Assembly: GCA_018398815.1 (NCBI GenBank) | Contig: CM031607.1 | Span: 89,455,499-89,519,498, forward strand | Direction of reading: 5' to 3' | Length of the DNA stretch: 64,000 bases | DNA from: Conus ventricosus | Taxonomy: Eukaryota > Mollusca > Gastropoda > Neogastropoda > Conidae | Shown here: positions 39,526 to 50,637 of the stretch, piece after piece | Layout of the letters: each line of letters starts with the position of its first letter | Numbering within the stretch: the first letter of the stretch is position 1 | Position numbers and translations under genes: made by a program | The notes under the pieces: generated by a model | What the model saw: the letters and a program-made list of their open reading frames with translations, nothing else | Databases searched by the model: none | What the model was told of the DNA's origin: nothing

Positions 39526-40600
39526 GTGATAATGTAATGTAATGTAAAAGGATATTTATAGAGCGCTTTACCTCGCAAGAGCCCAAAGTGCATATTACAG
39601 AAAAACATGATAAAAATTATAATTCTAATTCAAAGCGCGCGCATACACACACACACACACTGCCGGGGGTGGGTGGGTGGGACTCTCACACGCAGACAGA
39701 CACAGGAGCGCGTTCAACACCAGCAAACACGCGCCCCAGTGGTAACTGTATATCGTTAATCAGTCCGAGGGAAAAGATGTGTCTTTAGGGAGGTTTTAAA
39801 GTCTCTAAAGAGTCCGTGTTACGCAATGAAGAAGGGAGACTATTCCACAGAGCAGGTGCCTGGTAAGAGAAAGATCGTTGGCCTGAAGTTTTCAGGCGAG
39901 CAGAGGGAAGCCGAAGCAGACGAGAATCGGTGGATGAGCGTAAGTTGCGAGACGGAACATAGAGATGGAGGAGGTCAGAGAGGTAGGAGGGAGCCAGATT
40001 ATCAGTGATTTGAAAACCACGAGGAGAACTTTAAACTCAATGCGAGACTGAATTGGGAGCCAGTGTAAGGAAGACAGAATTGGTGATATGTGATCAGATC
40101 TAGAGGAGCGGGAGATCAGATGGGGGCATTGTTCTGAACTTTTTGAAGTTTAGAGATGAGCGTTAAGGGACAACCGGCAAGGAGGGAGTTACAATAGTCG
40201 AGCCGAGACAGGACAAAAGCACAGATTAGAGTCTTCAGAGCATTTTGAGTAAGGAAGCGGCGAACTGAGCTCATTCTACGAAGTTCAAGGTAGCAGGACT
40301 TGCACACATTAGAGATATGTTGTTTGAAAGAGAGAGTTTGGTCGAGTGAAACGCCGAGGTTACGAACAGACACTGATAGATTTATTTCATTTCCATCAAC
40401 ATTTATAGAACTAGGGAGAGAATGAGTTCTAATAGTGTGTTTCGAAGCAATGAGGATTATTTCAGTTTTGTCTGCGTTAAGTTGTAGCTTGTTATTGTGC
40501 ATCCATGATTTAACATCGGTAATGCATGCTTGAGAAGAGGAGATTATTTCATGAAGCTGACTGATATGGGCAGAGATATACAGCTGGTTGTCATCTGAAA
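39526..40600 (-). mobile_element. LINE-C, L2/CR1-like fragment, antisense
   Basis: On the minus strand it begins inside the reverse transcriptase at the motif C region (DDNQLYISAHISQLHE, 40555-40600) and ends with AGCGCTATAAATATCC and an (ACATT)n tail at 39526-39548. The tail is typical of L2-type LINEs. A (CA)n tract (39636-39660) lies in its 3' part. It splits the LINE-B endonuclease. Confidence 0.75.
40116..40502 (-). pseudogene. LINE-C reverse transcriptase C-terminal part
   Basis: A 128-codon open frame with MHNNKLQLNADKTEIILIAS, VRNLGVSLDQTLSFKQHISN and LICAFVLSRLDYCNSLLAGC, the thumb-proximal sequence of L2/CR1 reverse transcriptases. The catalytic motifs lie upstream and are truncated. 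Confidence 0.8.
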
Positions 40601-43085
40601 AGCTATGGTGAAGGAGACTTCAAGACTTGGCAGCTTCAAGACTTGGTTGAAAAATTGCCATGACATGATATCGTGTTGATCATGGGCGACTTGAATGCAC
40701 AGATTGGATAGGATCGGTCTGGCTTTGAATATGTCCTTGGTCCACATGGGTATGGCAAGAGAATTGATAATGACGAACAGTTTCTGCAGTTCTGCGCAAT
40801 GAACAACATGAAAATTGGGCCGTCACTATTCCAGCATAATGATATTCACAAGATCACATGGATATCAAATGATCACAGGACTCAGACTCAGATGCACCAA
40901 AATATCGATTGGGCCAAGATGGAGAACACTATGTCTGCAAGATGTACGCTTTTATCATGGAGCAGGCGTGTGCGGTGACCATCATTTGGTGATGGCAAAA
41001 CTAAAGATCAAGCTCAAGAGAAGGAAAGAAGAAAGAGACTCAGTCCAAGAGATACGATACAAACACTTCAACCGCTACAGAGGCCCAGTTCTAAGTTTCC
41101 TGAGCAACAGGTGTTCAATCCTAACTGAAACAACGCCAGGATCGACAGAATGGTGGAAGGAGATGAAGAGTGGCATGGCAACAGCTGGAAAAGAAATCCT
41201 AGGGTTTAAGAAGCGACTGTGGGGATCCTGGATCAGTAATGGGACATGGAAATTGATAGCAGATAGGAAAGAACTCCCCCAGAAGAGATAACTGCTCCTC
41301 AGACCAAGCAGCGTATTGCCAGGAAAACATCGAGGAGGACAGGCAGAAATGCCCAGATAGATAAAAGGGATTGGCTGGACAAGCAAGCGGCAGATGTCGA
41401 AGAAGCTGCCAAGTGCAACGACATGAAGCTTCTACCAGATCGCAAAGAAGACAACTGGTACTGGAGGACTGGCTCTGGCCTGTGAGGGCAAATATGGCAC
41501 ACTTCTGTCAAGAGGCGAGGACAAACTTGCGAGATGGACCAAGCTCTTCAAGAAGTTCTTAACAGACTGAAGCCACCCACATCAGCTGAGGTGGAAGACC
41601 CATCACTGCTACCCCAATCAACACTGATGACTTCACTGAAGAGGAGATCAGAACTGCCATCAAGACATTACAGACAAATAAGTCCCGTGGTTCGATTGAA
41701 TAAGAGCGGAAATGCTGTGGTGGTGGTAACCATATCGTGTCTGGGATTGCAGCTCTGTAACCAGGTTTGGAATTTTGGCGTTTGTCCCAGAGGATTGGAA
41801 GAATGGCGCAGTCGTTTATATCCCCAAAAAGGCAACCTCTGAGACTGCGACAACTGGAGAGGAGTAACTCTACTGGCAACACCAGGGAAAGTGTACTGCC
41901 ATGTCATCCTCAACTGTGTGATGCAGTGGACAATGAGCTCAGGGAACAACAAGCAGGCTTCCGCCCGAAATGATCTCTTACGGTGTAGATCTTCACACTA
42001 AGACAGATCATCGAAAAGTGTGCAGAGCACCAAGTTTTCCCCAGCTTCATTGACATCACCAAAGCATTTGACAGTGTCCCAGACCATCATTTTGGAAGTC
42101 ATGAAATCTTACGGCATTCAAAAGAAAGTTGTGTCGGCCATGGAGCAGATTTACATAAACTCCAAGTTCATTGTCAGGACAGGAGATGGCTACAGTGACT
42201 GGTTGAAGTGTCCACCCCGGGTAAGGAAAGGCTGTATCCTCTCCTCTCTACTCTTTGCACTTGCCATTGACTGGGTTTTGAAACATGCAACCCAGGGAAA
42301 GGGAAACAAGTGGACAGAAGGAAACATCCTCTTAGATCTGGATTTTGCTGATGGCATTGCCACTCTGCAAGCACTACTCAAGCTCTGCAGGTGCTTATGG
42401 ACAATATCAGCAAGTTTGCAGGCAACATCGGCCTATTTGTCAGTGCCAAAAAGACTGTAAACATGCTGACCGGTAAACACTAAGTGCCTACAGAAGTTTT
42501 CATCGACCAAACGCAAGTGGAAGCAATTGAGAACGTCACATATCTAGGCAGCTTCATCAACAGCGCCAATGACCTCGACCATGAACTGAAGTGTCAAATT
42601 GGGGAAAGCAACATCAGCATTTAATCAGCTGAACAAAATATGGAACAGCAAGAAAATTTCCTTGAATCAAATTGAAATGTTATGACTCTAGTGTGATTTC
42701 CACGCTGCTATGTGGCTGTGAAACCTGGCAACTGAATACCACCCGGGAGAAGAAACTCGATGCTTTTGACAGTACGTTTCTCAATAAGAGCTTGGGCATC
42801 AAATGGTCAGACTGTATATAAAATGAAGAGGTCAAGGAAAGGTCCAAACAGCTCCCGTGTCAACCATCATCTGCAGACGGAGCTTCCGTTGGCTGGGTCA
42901 TGTCTTGAGATTACCATTATTAAGACCCGCAAACCTTGCCATTAAATGGACCCTAGCAGGCCAAAGAAAAAGTGGACGATCCAGGATGAGCTGGCGACAG
43001 ACAGTTGGGAGAAACCTCGACTTGTTGACAGAGGATGGGGTGACACCAGCAGACTGGCTGAGGACCGTGCACAGAGGAGGGCCTT
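40600..43085 (+). pseudogene. LINE-B endonuclease end and reverse transcriptase
   Basis: The endonuclease continues with VLIMGDLNAQIG, TWISNDHRTQTQ (near 40857-40890) and GDHHLVMAKLKIKLK (40974-41020). Reverse transcriptase motifs follow: NWRGVTLLATPGKV (41849-41890), EQQAGFRP (41943-41970), FIDITKAFDSV (42048-42080, motif A, two frames) and VRKGCILSSLLFALAIDWVL (42219-42280, motif B). Then LDFADGIATL (42338-42367) has ADG where ADD is expected. The C-terminus reads RRSFRWLGHVLRLP and MSWRQTVGRNLD. Many frame changes. Confidence 0.75.
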
Positions 43086-43140
43086 GACTGCCTCATGCTC
43101 CGGAAGACATAGGAGCGTCTAGGTCTAAATAGGTAAGTAA

Positions 43141-43570
43141 GGGAGCCAGAGTCACCCCCCTTGTTCGTTATTTACTGTTTGCTGCTCCTTGCCTTATTTC
43201 AGATTTCCTTTCATTCCACTCCAGCCGAGGTCACCCGTATTTGGTGCTGTTCGTTTGTGTGTTCGTTTACTGTATTCAAGATTGAAAAAAGGCTGTGCCA
43301 GTCTTAAATGAAAGGTCATTTGTGTTTGTTTCTTTCTCCAGTTGTTGTTGTTGTGTGGATGTGTCAGGTACAGGTACAGGATTTAAAGGCAAGCTTTGAA
43401 CATCCTTTCTGGAGAGAATGAATCTTTGTTTTGTGTGCTGTGTGGTCGAGTCCGTCAGGTGATTCGGCATTTGTCATAATGGGAGCAAGAGTTACCCTAG
43501 TTGTTAGTTATTGCATCTTTGTGTGTTCTTCTTCATCAAGAGTGACTGAATGTGAACATTCACTAAAAGT
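43141..43570 (+). repeat. Dispersed repeat R1, copy 2 plus start of a third unit
   Basis: Homologous to 19010-19400. GGGAGCCAGAGTCACCC at 43141 recurs as GGGAGCAAGAGTTACCC at 43481, about 340 bp later, followed by similar text, so the unit is tandem here. Confidence 0.65.
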
Positions 43571-43614
43571 ATGATGCATTGCATTCCTTTGTTCAGAGAT
43601 ATGGAGTATGCATG

Positions 43615-43632
43615 TGCACAATATCAAGTAAA

Positions 43633-43670
<38 letters not shown>

Positions 43671-43697
43671 CTCCTCTCTCTCTCTCTCTCTCTCTCA
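43615..43697. repeat. (CT)n microsatellite
   Basis: About 38 CT units with a CTCCTACTCC interruption lie at the left edge of LINE-D. Confidence 0.95.
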
Positions 43698-44385
43698 TGG
43701 ATGTTCATTTTCCAGGTTTCACTATTTTTTCCAAGCCAGCCATTAAATTTACTAAGAAAGGAAGAATGTCAGGTGGCATACGTCTTATCCGAAATAAATT
43801 GATGTCTTATATTCAAGAAATTAAGACAAATTCTCCAAATGTCCTTTTGTTTTTGATTGACAAGAGTCTTTTTGATTTAACAACGGATGTTATATATGCA
43901 TGTACATATGTCCCACCAGAGGGTTCACCTTATTATACTCATTTTGATATCGTTAATGGTATAAGTGCACTTGAAGAATGTCTTTTGATTGTTTGATTCG
44001 GTTTGATGACGTGTATGTGATTTTATCAGGAGATTTAAACGGTAGAACCTCCAACTGTTCTTCTGATGTTTCTGGTGACGATGGTTTATTTGGAAATCAT
44101 TTCAACAGCCGTTCTGTTTATAATTGCCATGTAAGAAAATCTGCTGATAGCAACTTAATTGTTATGGAAAATGTTTGTTAAACATGTGTACAGCGCTTGG
44201 TTTATGTATACCCAATGGCTTTTGTAATGGTGATACTGAGGGCAACTATACATATATATCACAAACAGGAAACAGTGTTAATGATTATTTTCTAGTCTCC
44301 AAAGAATTACTGACTATTTTGTTTTCTGTTTGTGAACTGATTGTATCAGAAAGATTAGAATCAGAACCATTTACCCGTTGAGTTT
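43698..44385 (+). pseudogene. LINE-D endonuclease
   Basis: The reading FPGFTIFSKPAIKFTKKGRM, followed by SGGI, begins in the first 90 bases. VIYACTYVPPEGSPYY (43890-43935) and FVILSGDLNGRT-like text (44020-44048, VILSGDLNGRTSNC) give the conserved GDLN motif. GNSVNDYFLVSK near 44268-44305 supplies the S-x-x-D/N motif. Two frame changes interrupt it. Confidence 0.75.
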
Positions 44386-44388
44386 TAT

Positions 44389-46020
44389 TTGAAATTGCCT
44401 GGGAGTAATAACAAGGTAAGTGTTTCCACTCCAGTGGATGAACAACAGTGTATTGAAAAATTTGTGTGGAACTCGGATTTTGCCAATGCTTATATTAGTG
44501 CGATGCATTCAGATGAATCACAATCGTCCCTCGATCGTGCAATTAATTTGGTTGATCATGATTGCAACGATGCTTTGAACATGTTTAATGAATGTATCAA
44601 AAAACAAGCAAGTTGTATGAAAAAGAATATCTGGTTGTCAAAGGGTGATAAAAATGACTGGTATGATAAGGAATGCATATAAGCAAGATTAGAGCAAAAT
44701 GTTTGCTCTCAATATTCAGGAAGACAAGGGATGAAAGTGATAGTGATGCTTACTGTATTGCACGAAGGGAATATAAGAGTATGTTGAAAAGGAAAGAAAA
44801 ACAGTATAATGATATGTTATTGGAAAAAACTTGTTTCAACAGTAAACAACCAAAGAGAGTTTTGGAAAACTGTTAAAAATATATCCTTTAAACGTAAACA
44901 AGTTCATAGTAATTTAAGTGTGGATGATTGGTATAAGCATTTTAAAGACCTACTTGAAAGAGATGAATTCACAGACATAGCTATTATAGATAATGATGTA
45001 GAACTTGTGTATGAAAACGAAGAAGAAAGCAGAGCTATGAATCGGCCCATATCAAGAGAAGAAGTAATGCTTGCATACGACAATTGAAAAATGGTAAAGC
45101 TGCAGGACCAGATGGGGTTATAGGGGAAATGCTAAAATTTGCAGGGACTCGATCAGTTGATTTTTTTGTAAAATATTTTAATGCATGTTTGACAAGGGTG
45201 TTTTCCCAGACAACTGGACAGACTCTATTGTACTTCCTTTATTTAAAAAGGGTGATGTGAATAACCCTAACAATTATAGAGGCATATCTTTGTGTGACAT
45301 TAGCAGTAAAATGTATAGTGCAGTTATAAATAACAGACTTCAAGAATGGATAGAAGAATATAATTTGACGGTGAACACCAAGCGGGTTTTAAAAGAGGGT
45401 ATTCTACAGTTGACCATATGTTTACTTTATTGGCATTAATACAAAAACAGTTTTGTTTAAACCGCAAACTATACGTTGCCTTCATTGATTTTGAAAAGGC
45501 ATTTTGATTCTATAGAAAGGAACTTGTTATGGCCGATACTTTTGAAAAATGGAATTAAAGGCAAACTATATAAATCTATTCGTAGTATGTACATGAATGT
45601 AAAAGCTAGGGTCAGATGTGGCGCTAAACTGACGGAATACATCAAATGTACTCGTAGGGTAAAACAAGGTGATGTTTGCAGCCCTATACTGTTTTCTTTA
45701 TTTATCAATGAATTAGCACTAGAAGTGATAAGAGGAGGCAGACATGGTGCAACCTTTACACACGATTACTTTGAGCTGTTTATTTTATTACTGGCTGATG
45801 ATGTGGCATTAGTGGCTGAAACGGTTATTGGCCTGCAGACACAGATCAATAGTCTGTGGTCGTGCAACGGCAGCGTTACACCTGAAGGTGAATATGAACA
45901 AAAGTAATGTCGTTGTGTTTAGGAAAGGTGGTTATTTATCTGCTAGTGAGAAATGGACTTATAATGGAATAATCATGCCTGTTGTAAATGCGTACAAATA
46001 TCTAGGAATTTATTTCTCTA
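44389..46020 (+). pseudogene. LINE-D reverse transcriptase
   Basis: The linker includes KQASCMKKNIWLSKGDKNDW and AGPDGVIGEMLKFAG (45103-45145). Fingers: DNWTDSIVLPLFKKGDVNNP (45215-45270). Motif A is FIDFEKAF (45482-45510, frame change). Motif B is RRVKQGDVCSPILFSLFINE (45651-45710). Motif C is LLADDVALVAE (45791-45822). It ends with KYLGIYFS at the insertion. Indels break it in about five places, but all catalytic motifs are readable. Confidence 0.8.
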
Positions 46021-46106
46021 ATGCTGAACAATTAAGTAGTGGGGGAAAACAAGTGCAGGCTAACAATTCTTCAGTCGTTATAGTAATGACTTGACAAAGA
46101 TTTGAA

Positions 46107-46147
<41 letters not shown>

Positions 46148-46263
46148 AGATGAAGAAAATGGGGAATATATTATAAATATGAGAAGCCCTTCACTAGCTG
46201 CCTGAGGGAACCATCGTAATCCCTCTCAAAGGCACATTTATTTGTATTGCCTGCTCCTAGGCC

Positions 46264-46290
46264 TTTCGTCCGCTGGATCGGACTCATCAG
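46264..46290 (-). ncRNA. Hammerhead ribozyme core, left arm
   Basis: On the minus strand it reads CTGATGAGTCC, an 8-nt loop and GGACGAAA. This is the invariant CUGAUGA, a 4-bp stem II (GUCC/GGAC) and the invariant GAAA. Stems I and III are less certain. It mirrors 46900-46926. Confidence 0.7.
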
Positions 46291-46899
46291 GGAGACACGG
46301 CTAATTGTGTCTGTGCTCTTGGTGTCAAATAGAGACACACCACAGTCCATGATTCGTGGTGTTCTCACTACCAAGGGTTCGAAAAAAGAATCCAACAGCA
46401 GCCTCAAAGCAGCCAGTGAAGGGTAATAAAATGGAACAAAACAAAAGTGTGGAGAGGAAAAAAGTCACTGAAAAACTAAAAGCATTATTCAAACAGTATA
46501 AAATATAGGGGACAATCTTTGAGCCTATGCTTGAGGATCCATTCAAGGATGCAAGGGAGGTCAAAAGATATGGAACAGTCTGAGTGGTCAGCTCTGCTGT
46601 TCAAAAACCCAAGCATTGTGAGTGGCTAAGAATTGCACAGAACAACCTTTACTTGGATCTCCTAAGAGATGCAATCTCCCACTGATTGACCAAACAATAT
46701 AATGCTGAACAATTAAGTAGTGGGGGAAAACAAGTGCAGGCTAACAATTCTTCAGTCGTTATAGTAATGACTTGACAAAGATTTGAACTGCTGTTGGATT
46801 CTTTTTTCGAACCCTTGGTAGTGAGAACACCACAGAATCATGGACTGTGGTGTGTCTCTATTTGACACCAAGAGCACAGACACAATTAGCCGTGTCTCC

Positions 46900-46926
46900 C
46901 TGATGAGTCCGATCCAGCGGACGAAA
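46900..46926 (+). ncRNA. Hammerhead ribozyme core, right arm
   Basis: The same core as the left arm. After GAAA the segment GGC...GCC (46927-46929 and about 46956-46958) can pair as stem III and leaves CUU as the cleavage triplet. TCTC before the core and GAGA after that triplet can form a short stem I. The triplet is weaker than the usual GUC. Confidence 0.7.
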
Positions 46927-47041
46927 GGCCTAGGAGCAGGCAATACAAATAAATGTGCCTTTGAGAGGGATTACGATGGTTCCCTCAGGCAGCTAGTGAA
47001 GGGCTTCTCATATTTATAATATTCCCCCATTTTCTTCATCT

Positions 47042-47083
<42 letters not shown>

Positions 47084-47138
47084 TTCAAATCTTTGTCAAG
47101 TCATTACTATAACGACTGAGGAATTTATTTCTCTACGA

Positions 47139-48095
47139 GAATTAGTTTTGTAGCAGCGTGCAATAATCTTTCTAGTCGAGCCAAGAATGCTTTGTTATGT
47201 ATATTGCAAAAATTGTATAAGTTGAAAAATAACTCTCTAAACACATTTCTAAAATTATTTGACTCTCAGATTCAGCCAGTGGTTCAGTACGGTGCGGAAT
47301 TATGGGGACTAGACAGTGCAGCATTACACTGTGAAAAAGTACATTTGTTTGGACTCAAACGATTCTTAGGCGTCGACATACGAACACCAAACGATCTGAT
47401 ATATGGAGAAACGAACAGATATCCTATATACATAAATTCTGCTTTAAAATGTATTAAGTTTTGGTTAAAACTAACTAGAATGGATGAGCATAGATTACCA
47501 TATAAGGCATATCGTATGTTGTATGATTTGGACGAACGTGACAAAAGAAACTGGGCCTCAAATGTTCGTTGTAAATTATATATGTATGGGTTTGGTTATG
47601 TCTGGCTGAACCAAGGTGTTGATGCAATTGATAATTTTCTTCGGATTTTTAGAGATAGACTGATTGCATGCAGATGGCAAGAATGGAATTATCATGTGAG
47701 TAATAGCGAAAGATTTAACGTGTATAGATCTTTTTGCACTGCGCCTAATGTTAAAACCTATTTATTGTTGAATCTGGACAGGCATTTAAAATACGTAACT
47801 TCTAGATTCAGACTCGGTGTTTCTAAAATTGCAGTGCACTATTATCGTCACCGACCCATTGCAATGCAGATCTATTATGCCAACTCTGCAAAGAGGATAT
47901 AGAAAATGAAGTTCATTTTGTGTTATGTTGTCCTGTCCTGCAAAAACTAAGAGCTCAGTATATACCTTTGAAGTATTATAAAGTCCCAAATCACTTCAGA
48001 TTAGCACTTCTTTTGGCGTGTACTTGTGAACAAACAGTCAGAAATTTGTCGATTTATCTTTTTAAAGCGTTCAAACTGCGGTCTTGTATGATATC
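47139..48095 (+). pseudogene. LINE-D C-terminal domain
   Basis: A 236-codon open frame (47192-47902) contains SQIQPVVQYGAELWGLDSAA, TPNDLIYGETNRYPIYIN and GFGYVWLNQGVDAIDNFL, the C-terminal region that follows the thumb in this LINE type. Just after it, CQLCKEDIENEVHFVLCCP-like text (47878-47935) gives a C-x2-C...H-x4-C motif. The domain is near intact. Confidence 0.75.
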
Positions 48096-48232
48096 TTAGA
48101 ATAGGTTATGTACACATATTGGTTATGTCTGTGTGTATCCTTAGGGTGCTTTTGTGATTGTACTTGCTAGCACCCCTTCATGAGGGGCAATGGCCTAATC
48201 ATGAATAAATTATCTTGAGTCTTGAGTCTTGA

Positions 48233-48300
<68 letters not shown>

Positions 48301-48302
48301 TT
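48233..48302. repeat. (CT)n microsatellite
   Basis: About 34 CT units lie directly after the LINE-D 3' tail. Confidence 0.95.
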
Positions 48303-48454
48303 GCAAGAGTAAGCATTTGCCACAGTTCAATCGTCGTCACACAGAAAGCTGGGATAGCAAATGAATATGTGGCCAAGCTAAGTGCTGCGGACCTAATGCA
48401 ATGAACACGTTTGTCATTTTAATTCTATCACACAATATGAAAGGGCCTACATGG

Positions 48455-48925
48455 TTTTAATATTTTACTTCAAAAGTTGTATCAGTAATTCCCTTGACCG
48501 TTGGGTCGTTGGGAGGACGTGATGAGGCAGCCGCCGTTTCTCTCCAGGCTCTTCTGTTGGTGGCTGTCGTGAGGAGATCTGGCATGGTCATTTTGGTCCA
48601 GTCCTTTATATTGTCTGACCAGCTCTTTCTCTGCCGTCCTCGTCTGCGCCCTCCTTCAATGGTACCTTGAAGGATGGTTTTGGAGAGGGTGTTGTGACGA
48701 ATGACGTGGCCAAACCATGCCATCTTCCGTCATTTGACGGTTGCCAGAAGTGGTTCGTGGGGCCCAACTAGGTTAGTGACCAGGTTCTGCACATAATCAT
48801 TGGTCTTGTGTTCTTTGTAGATGCAGAGTAGTTTCCTCAGGCACCTGGTCTCAAACGCCTGGATTCTTCTTTCTGTTTCGGCCATCAGTGTCCATGTCTC
48901 GCAACCATATAAGAGGACGAGACCA
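48455..48925 (-). pseudogene. LINE-E C-terminal domain
   Basis: WFGHVIRHNTLSKTILQGTI and GGRRRGRQRKSWSDNIKDWT are the conserved end of this LINE type. Upstream, text reading LYGCETWTLMAETERRIQAF lies in another frame (48840-48905). One or two frame changes separate it from the reverse transcriptase. Confidence 0.75.
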
Positions 48926-49945
48926 CTAGTGACTTGTAGAGCCGGAAATTGGTGTGGAAATTGATGTTGCTCTGCACACTCTGTTCAGTCTGTCCATCGC
49001 TGCTGATGTGGAGTTGATCCTGATTCGGATTTCTGCTGTGCATGTGCCATCTTTGGACAGGGTTGCTCCCAAGTACCTGAAGCTGGTCACTTCTTCCAGG
49101 GGCTCACCATTCATGGTTAAGTTGGCACTGCTGTTAGTCATGCTGTTGACCATGACCTTTGACTTCTCTGTGCTGACCTCCATGACGTAGGCACTTGCTC
49201 TTGTGACAAGTCTGTTTGTGAGATCCTGGAGCTCGGTGTTGCTGCCCCCCATGAGGTCGATATTGTCTGCGAAACGAAGGTTGCAGACCGGCCTGCCGCC
49301 AATGCTGATGGAGGTGTGGTGTTCTTCTAGGGTCTCTTGCATGATTCTCTCCAGAAAGATGTTGAAAAGGACTGGAGATAGTAGGCACCCTTGCCTGACT
49401 CTGACTGTGGTCGGGAAGAACTGGCCCTGCTGGCTATTGAGAAGTACTGTGCTGCTGAAGTGTTCGTAGAGGGCCTGAATGACTTGAACGAGCCTCTCAT
49501 CAATGTTGAAGTCTCTGAGAACCTGCCATAGGCCGTTGTGCCACACCCGGTCGAATGCCTTCTTAAAGTCAATGAAGTTGTGGAAGAGGTCCTTTTGGTG
49601 TTGTAGATGCTTTTCAATCAGGACTCTGCAGTTGAAACTTTGTTCCATAGTGCTCCGCCCTCTTCTAAAACCTGCTTGTTCTTCTGATAGCAGTTCCTCA
49701 GCCTTGAATTTCAGTCGGTTGAGGATGACGCAAAGTATGACTTTGCTGTGGTGGCTGATCAGACTTATAGTCCTGTAATTTTGGCATTGTTTGAGGTTGC
49801 CTTTCTTGGGTAAGGGAATCATCAATGACTGGGTCCACTCTGTTGGCCACTTCTTTTCTGTCCAGGTCTTCTGACAAAGCATTGTTAATGCCTCTGTGGT
49901 CTCTTTCCCTCCGTATTTCACAAGCTCAGCTGGGACATTGTCCAC
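48926..49945 (-). CDS. LINE-E reverse transcriptase, 339-codon open frame
   Basis: It would reverse-transcribe the element RNA. Motifs in order: PTEWTQSLMIPLPKKGNLKQ, EEQAGFRRGRSTMEQSFNCR, NFIDFKKAFDRVWHNGLW (motif A), VRQGCLLSPVLFNIFLERIM (motif B), LRFADNIDLMGG (motif C) and EEVTSFRYLGATLSKDGT (thumb). Motif C has ADN in place of ADD, so a catalytic aspartate is missing. The frame is otherwise uninterrupted over 1 kb, which is unusual here. The product group resembles RTE/CR1-type reverse transcriptases of invertebrates. The start methionine is arbitrary because upstream sequence is also coding. Confidence 0.85.
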   Translation of the reverse strand: MDNVPAELVKYGGKETTEALTMLCQKTWTEKKWPTEWTQSLMIPLPKKGNLKQCQNYRTISLISHHSKVILCVILNRLKFKAEELLSEEQAGFRRGRSTMEQSFNCRVLIEKHLQHQKDLFHNFIDFKKAFDRVWHNGLWQVLRDFNIDERLVQVIQALYEHFSSTVLLNSQQGQFFPTTVRVRQGCLLSPVLFNIFLERIMQETLEEHHTSISIGGRPVCNLRFADNIDLMGGSNTELQDLTNRLVTRASAYVMEVSTEKSKVMVNSMTNSSANLTMNGEPLEEVTSFRYLGATLSKDGTCTAEIRIRINSTSAAMDRLNRVCRATSISTPISGSTSH

Positions 49946-50637
49946 TCATGGGGATTTCCCTGGCTTCAGACTCTGTATCGCGGCCTCAACCTCCTCCTTC
50001 AGTACGTGGAGACCGTTCTCGTTGTCTGTGGGTCGTTGGTTGTCCTGCAAAATGGATGTGTCCGGGTTGAGCTGGTAATTGTAGAGGCCTTCACAGTATT
50101 CTGTCCACCTCTTCAGGACTTCTTCATTCTCTGTCAGTAGCTTGCCATCCTTATCTTCGATGACCACTGATCTTGTCTGGTTAGTCTTATTGAGGGTCTT
50201 GAGTGTGTTGTAGGCTTCTTTGCTGTTCCCTGCTTCCATGCCTTTCTCGATTGCTTCGCAATGCTCCTCTATCCAATTTTCCTCGGCTGTCTTCATCTTC
50301 TTCCTGACTTCTCTGTTCACCTGTGATACTGCATCCTGGCTTCGTCGCTGGAGTGTTTCCTTCCTCTTAGTTCCCGCCTCATGTCACTAGATCTAAAACC
50401 TCGATTGTAACCCAAGGCTGTATCTTCTTCTGCTTCTTTCCCACAACTTCTGCTGTTGTAGTTAGCACCTGTTTGATGTTATTAGCGAGGGTGTCTACAT
50501 CGCTGTCCACTAAGTTGAGGAGAGCAAACTTCCCGCCTACTCGAGCCTGAAACACCTCTGCAATTTCGGGGTCCTTCAACTTCTCTAGGTCAAAGCGAAT
50601 GCGGGGGTTCTTTGGTTGTATACAAGTGCTGAAAGAC

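Larger units (their letters stand above)
38233..43135 (+). mobile_element. LINE-B, RTE-like non-LTR retrotransposon with insertions
   Basis: An endonuclease start (GYWNVRTLFQSSKLAQVIED, 39213-39275) and its continuation MGDLNAQIG (40685-40712) are separated by LINE-C. The reverse transcriptase follows to 43085, and the 3' end is AATAGGTAAGTAAG, a TAAG-type tail usual for this group. The stretch 38233-38300 may be its 5' part, in which case the SINE at 38310 and perhaps the Polinton-like element are also inserted in it. Confidence 0.65.
46021..47122. mobile_element. 1.1-kb inverted-repeat insertion with hammerhead ribozyme cores, possibly Penelope-like
   Basis: GGAATTTATTTCTCTA occurs on both sides (46005-46020, 47123-47138), a 16-bp target duplication that restores LINE-D when collapsed. 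Two arms of about 320 bp (46073-46395 and 46787-47121) are reverse complements, each with a run of about 25-30 A/T and a hammerhead core. An 85-bp segment at 46022-46107 is also repeated directly at 46703-46788. Penelope-like retroelements carry hammerheads in their terminal repeats and often insert as inverted partial copies, so that group is my best guess. Confidence 0.7.
43698..48235 (+). mobile_element. LINE-D, non-LTR retrotransposon split by an inverted-repeat insertion
   Basis: It contains an endonuclease (43698-44400), linker, reverse transcriptase (45080-46020) and a C-terminal domain (47140-48090). The 3' end AATAAATTATCTTGAGTC is repeated as (TTGAGTC)n at 48206-48233. It lacks ORF1 and the first part of the endonuclease. 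It is interrupted at 46021-47122. Confidence 0.8.

Noticed and set aside
41559..41952. Minus-strand frames of 94-107 codons within LINE-B
   Set aside because: They are antisense to the recognisable reverse transcriptase reading.
49203..49778. Plus-strand frames opposite LINE-E
   Set aside because: Shadows of the 339-codon reverse transcriptase frame.
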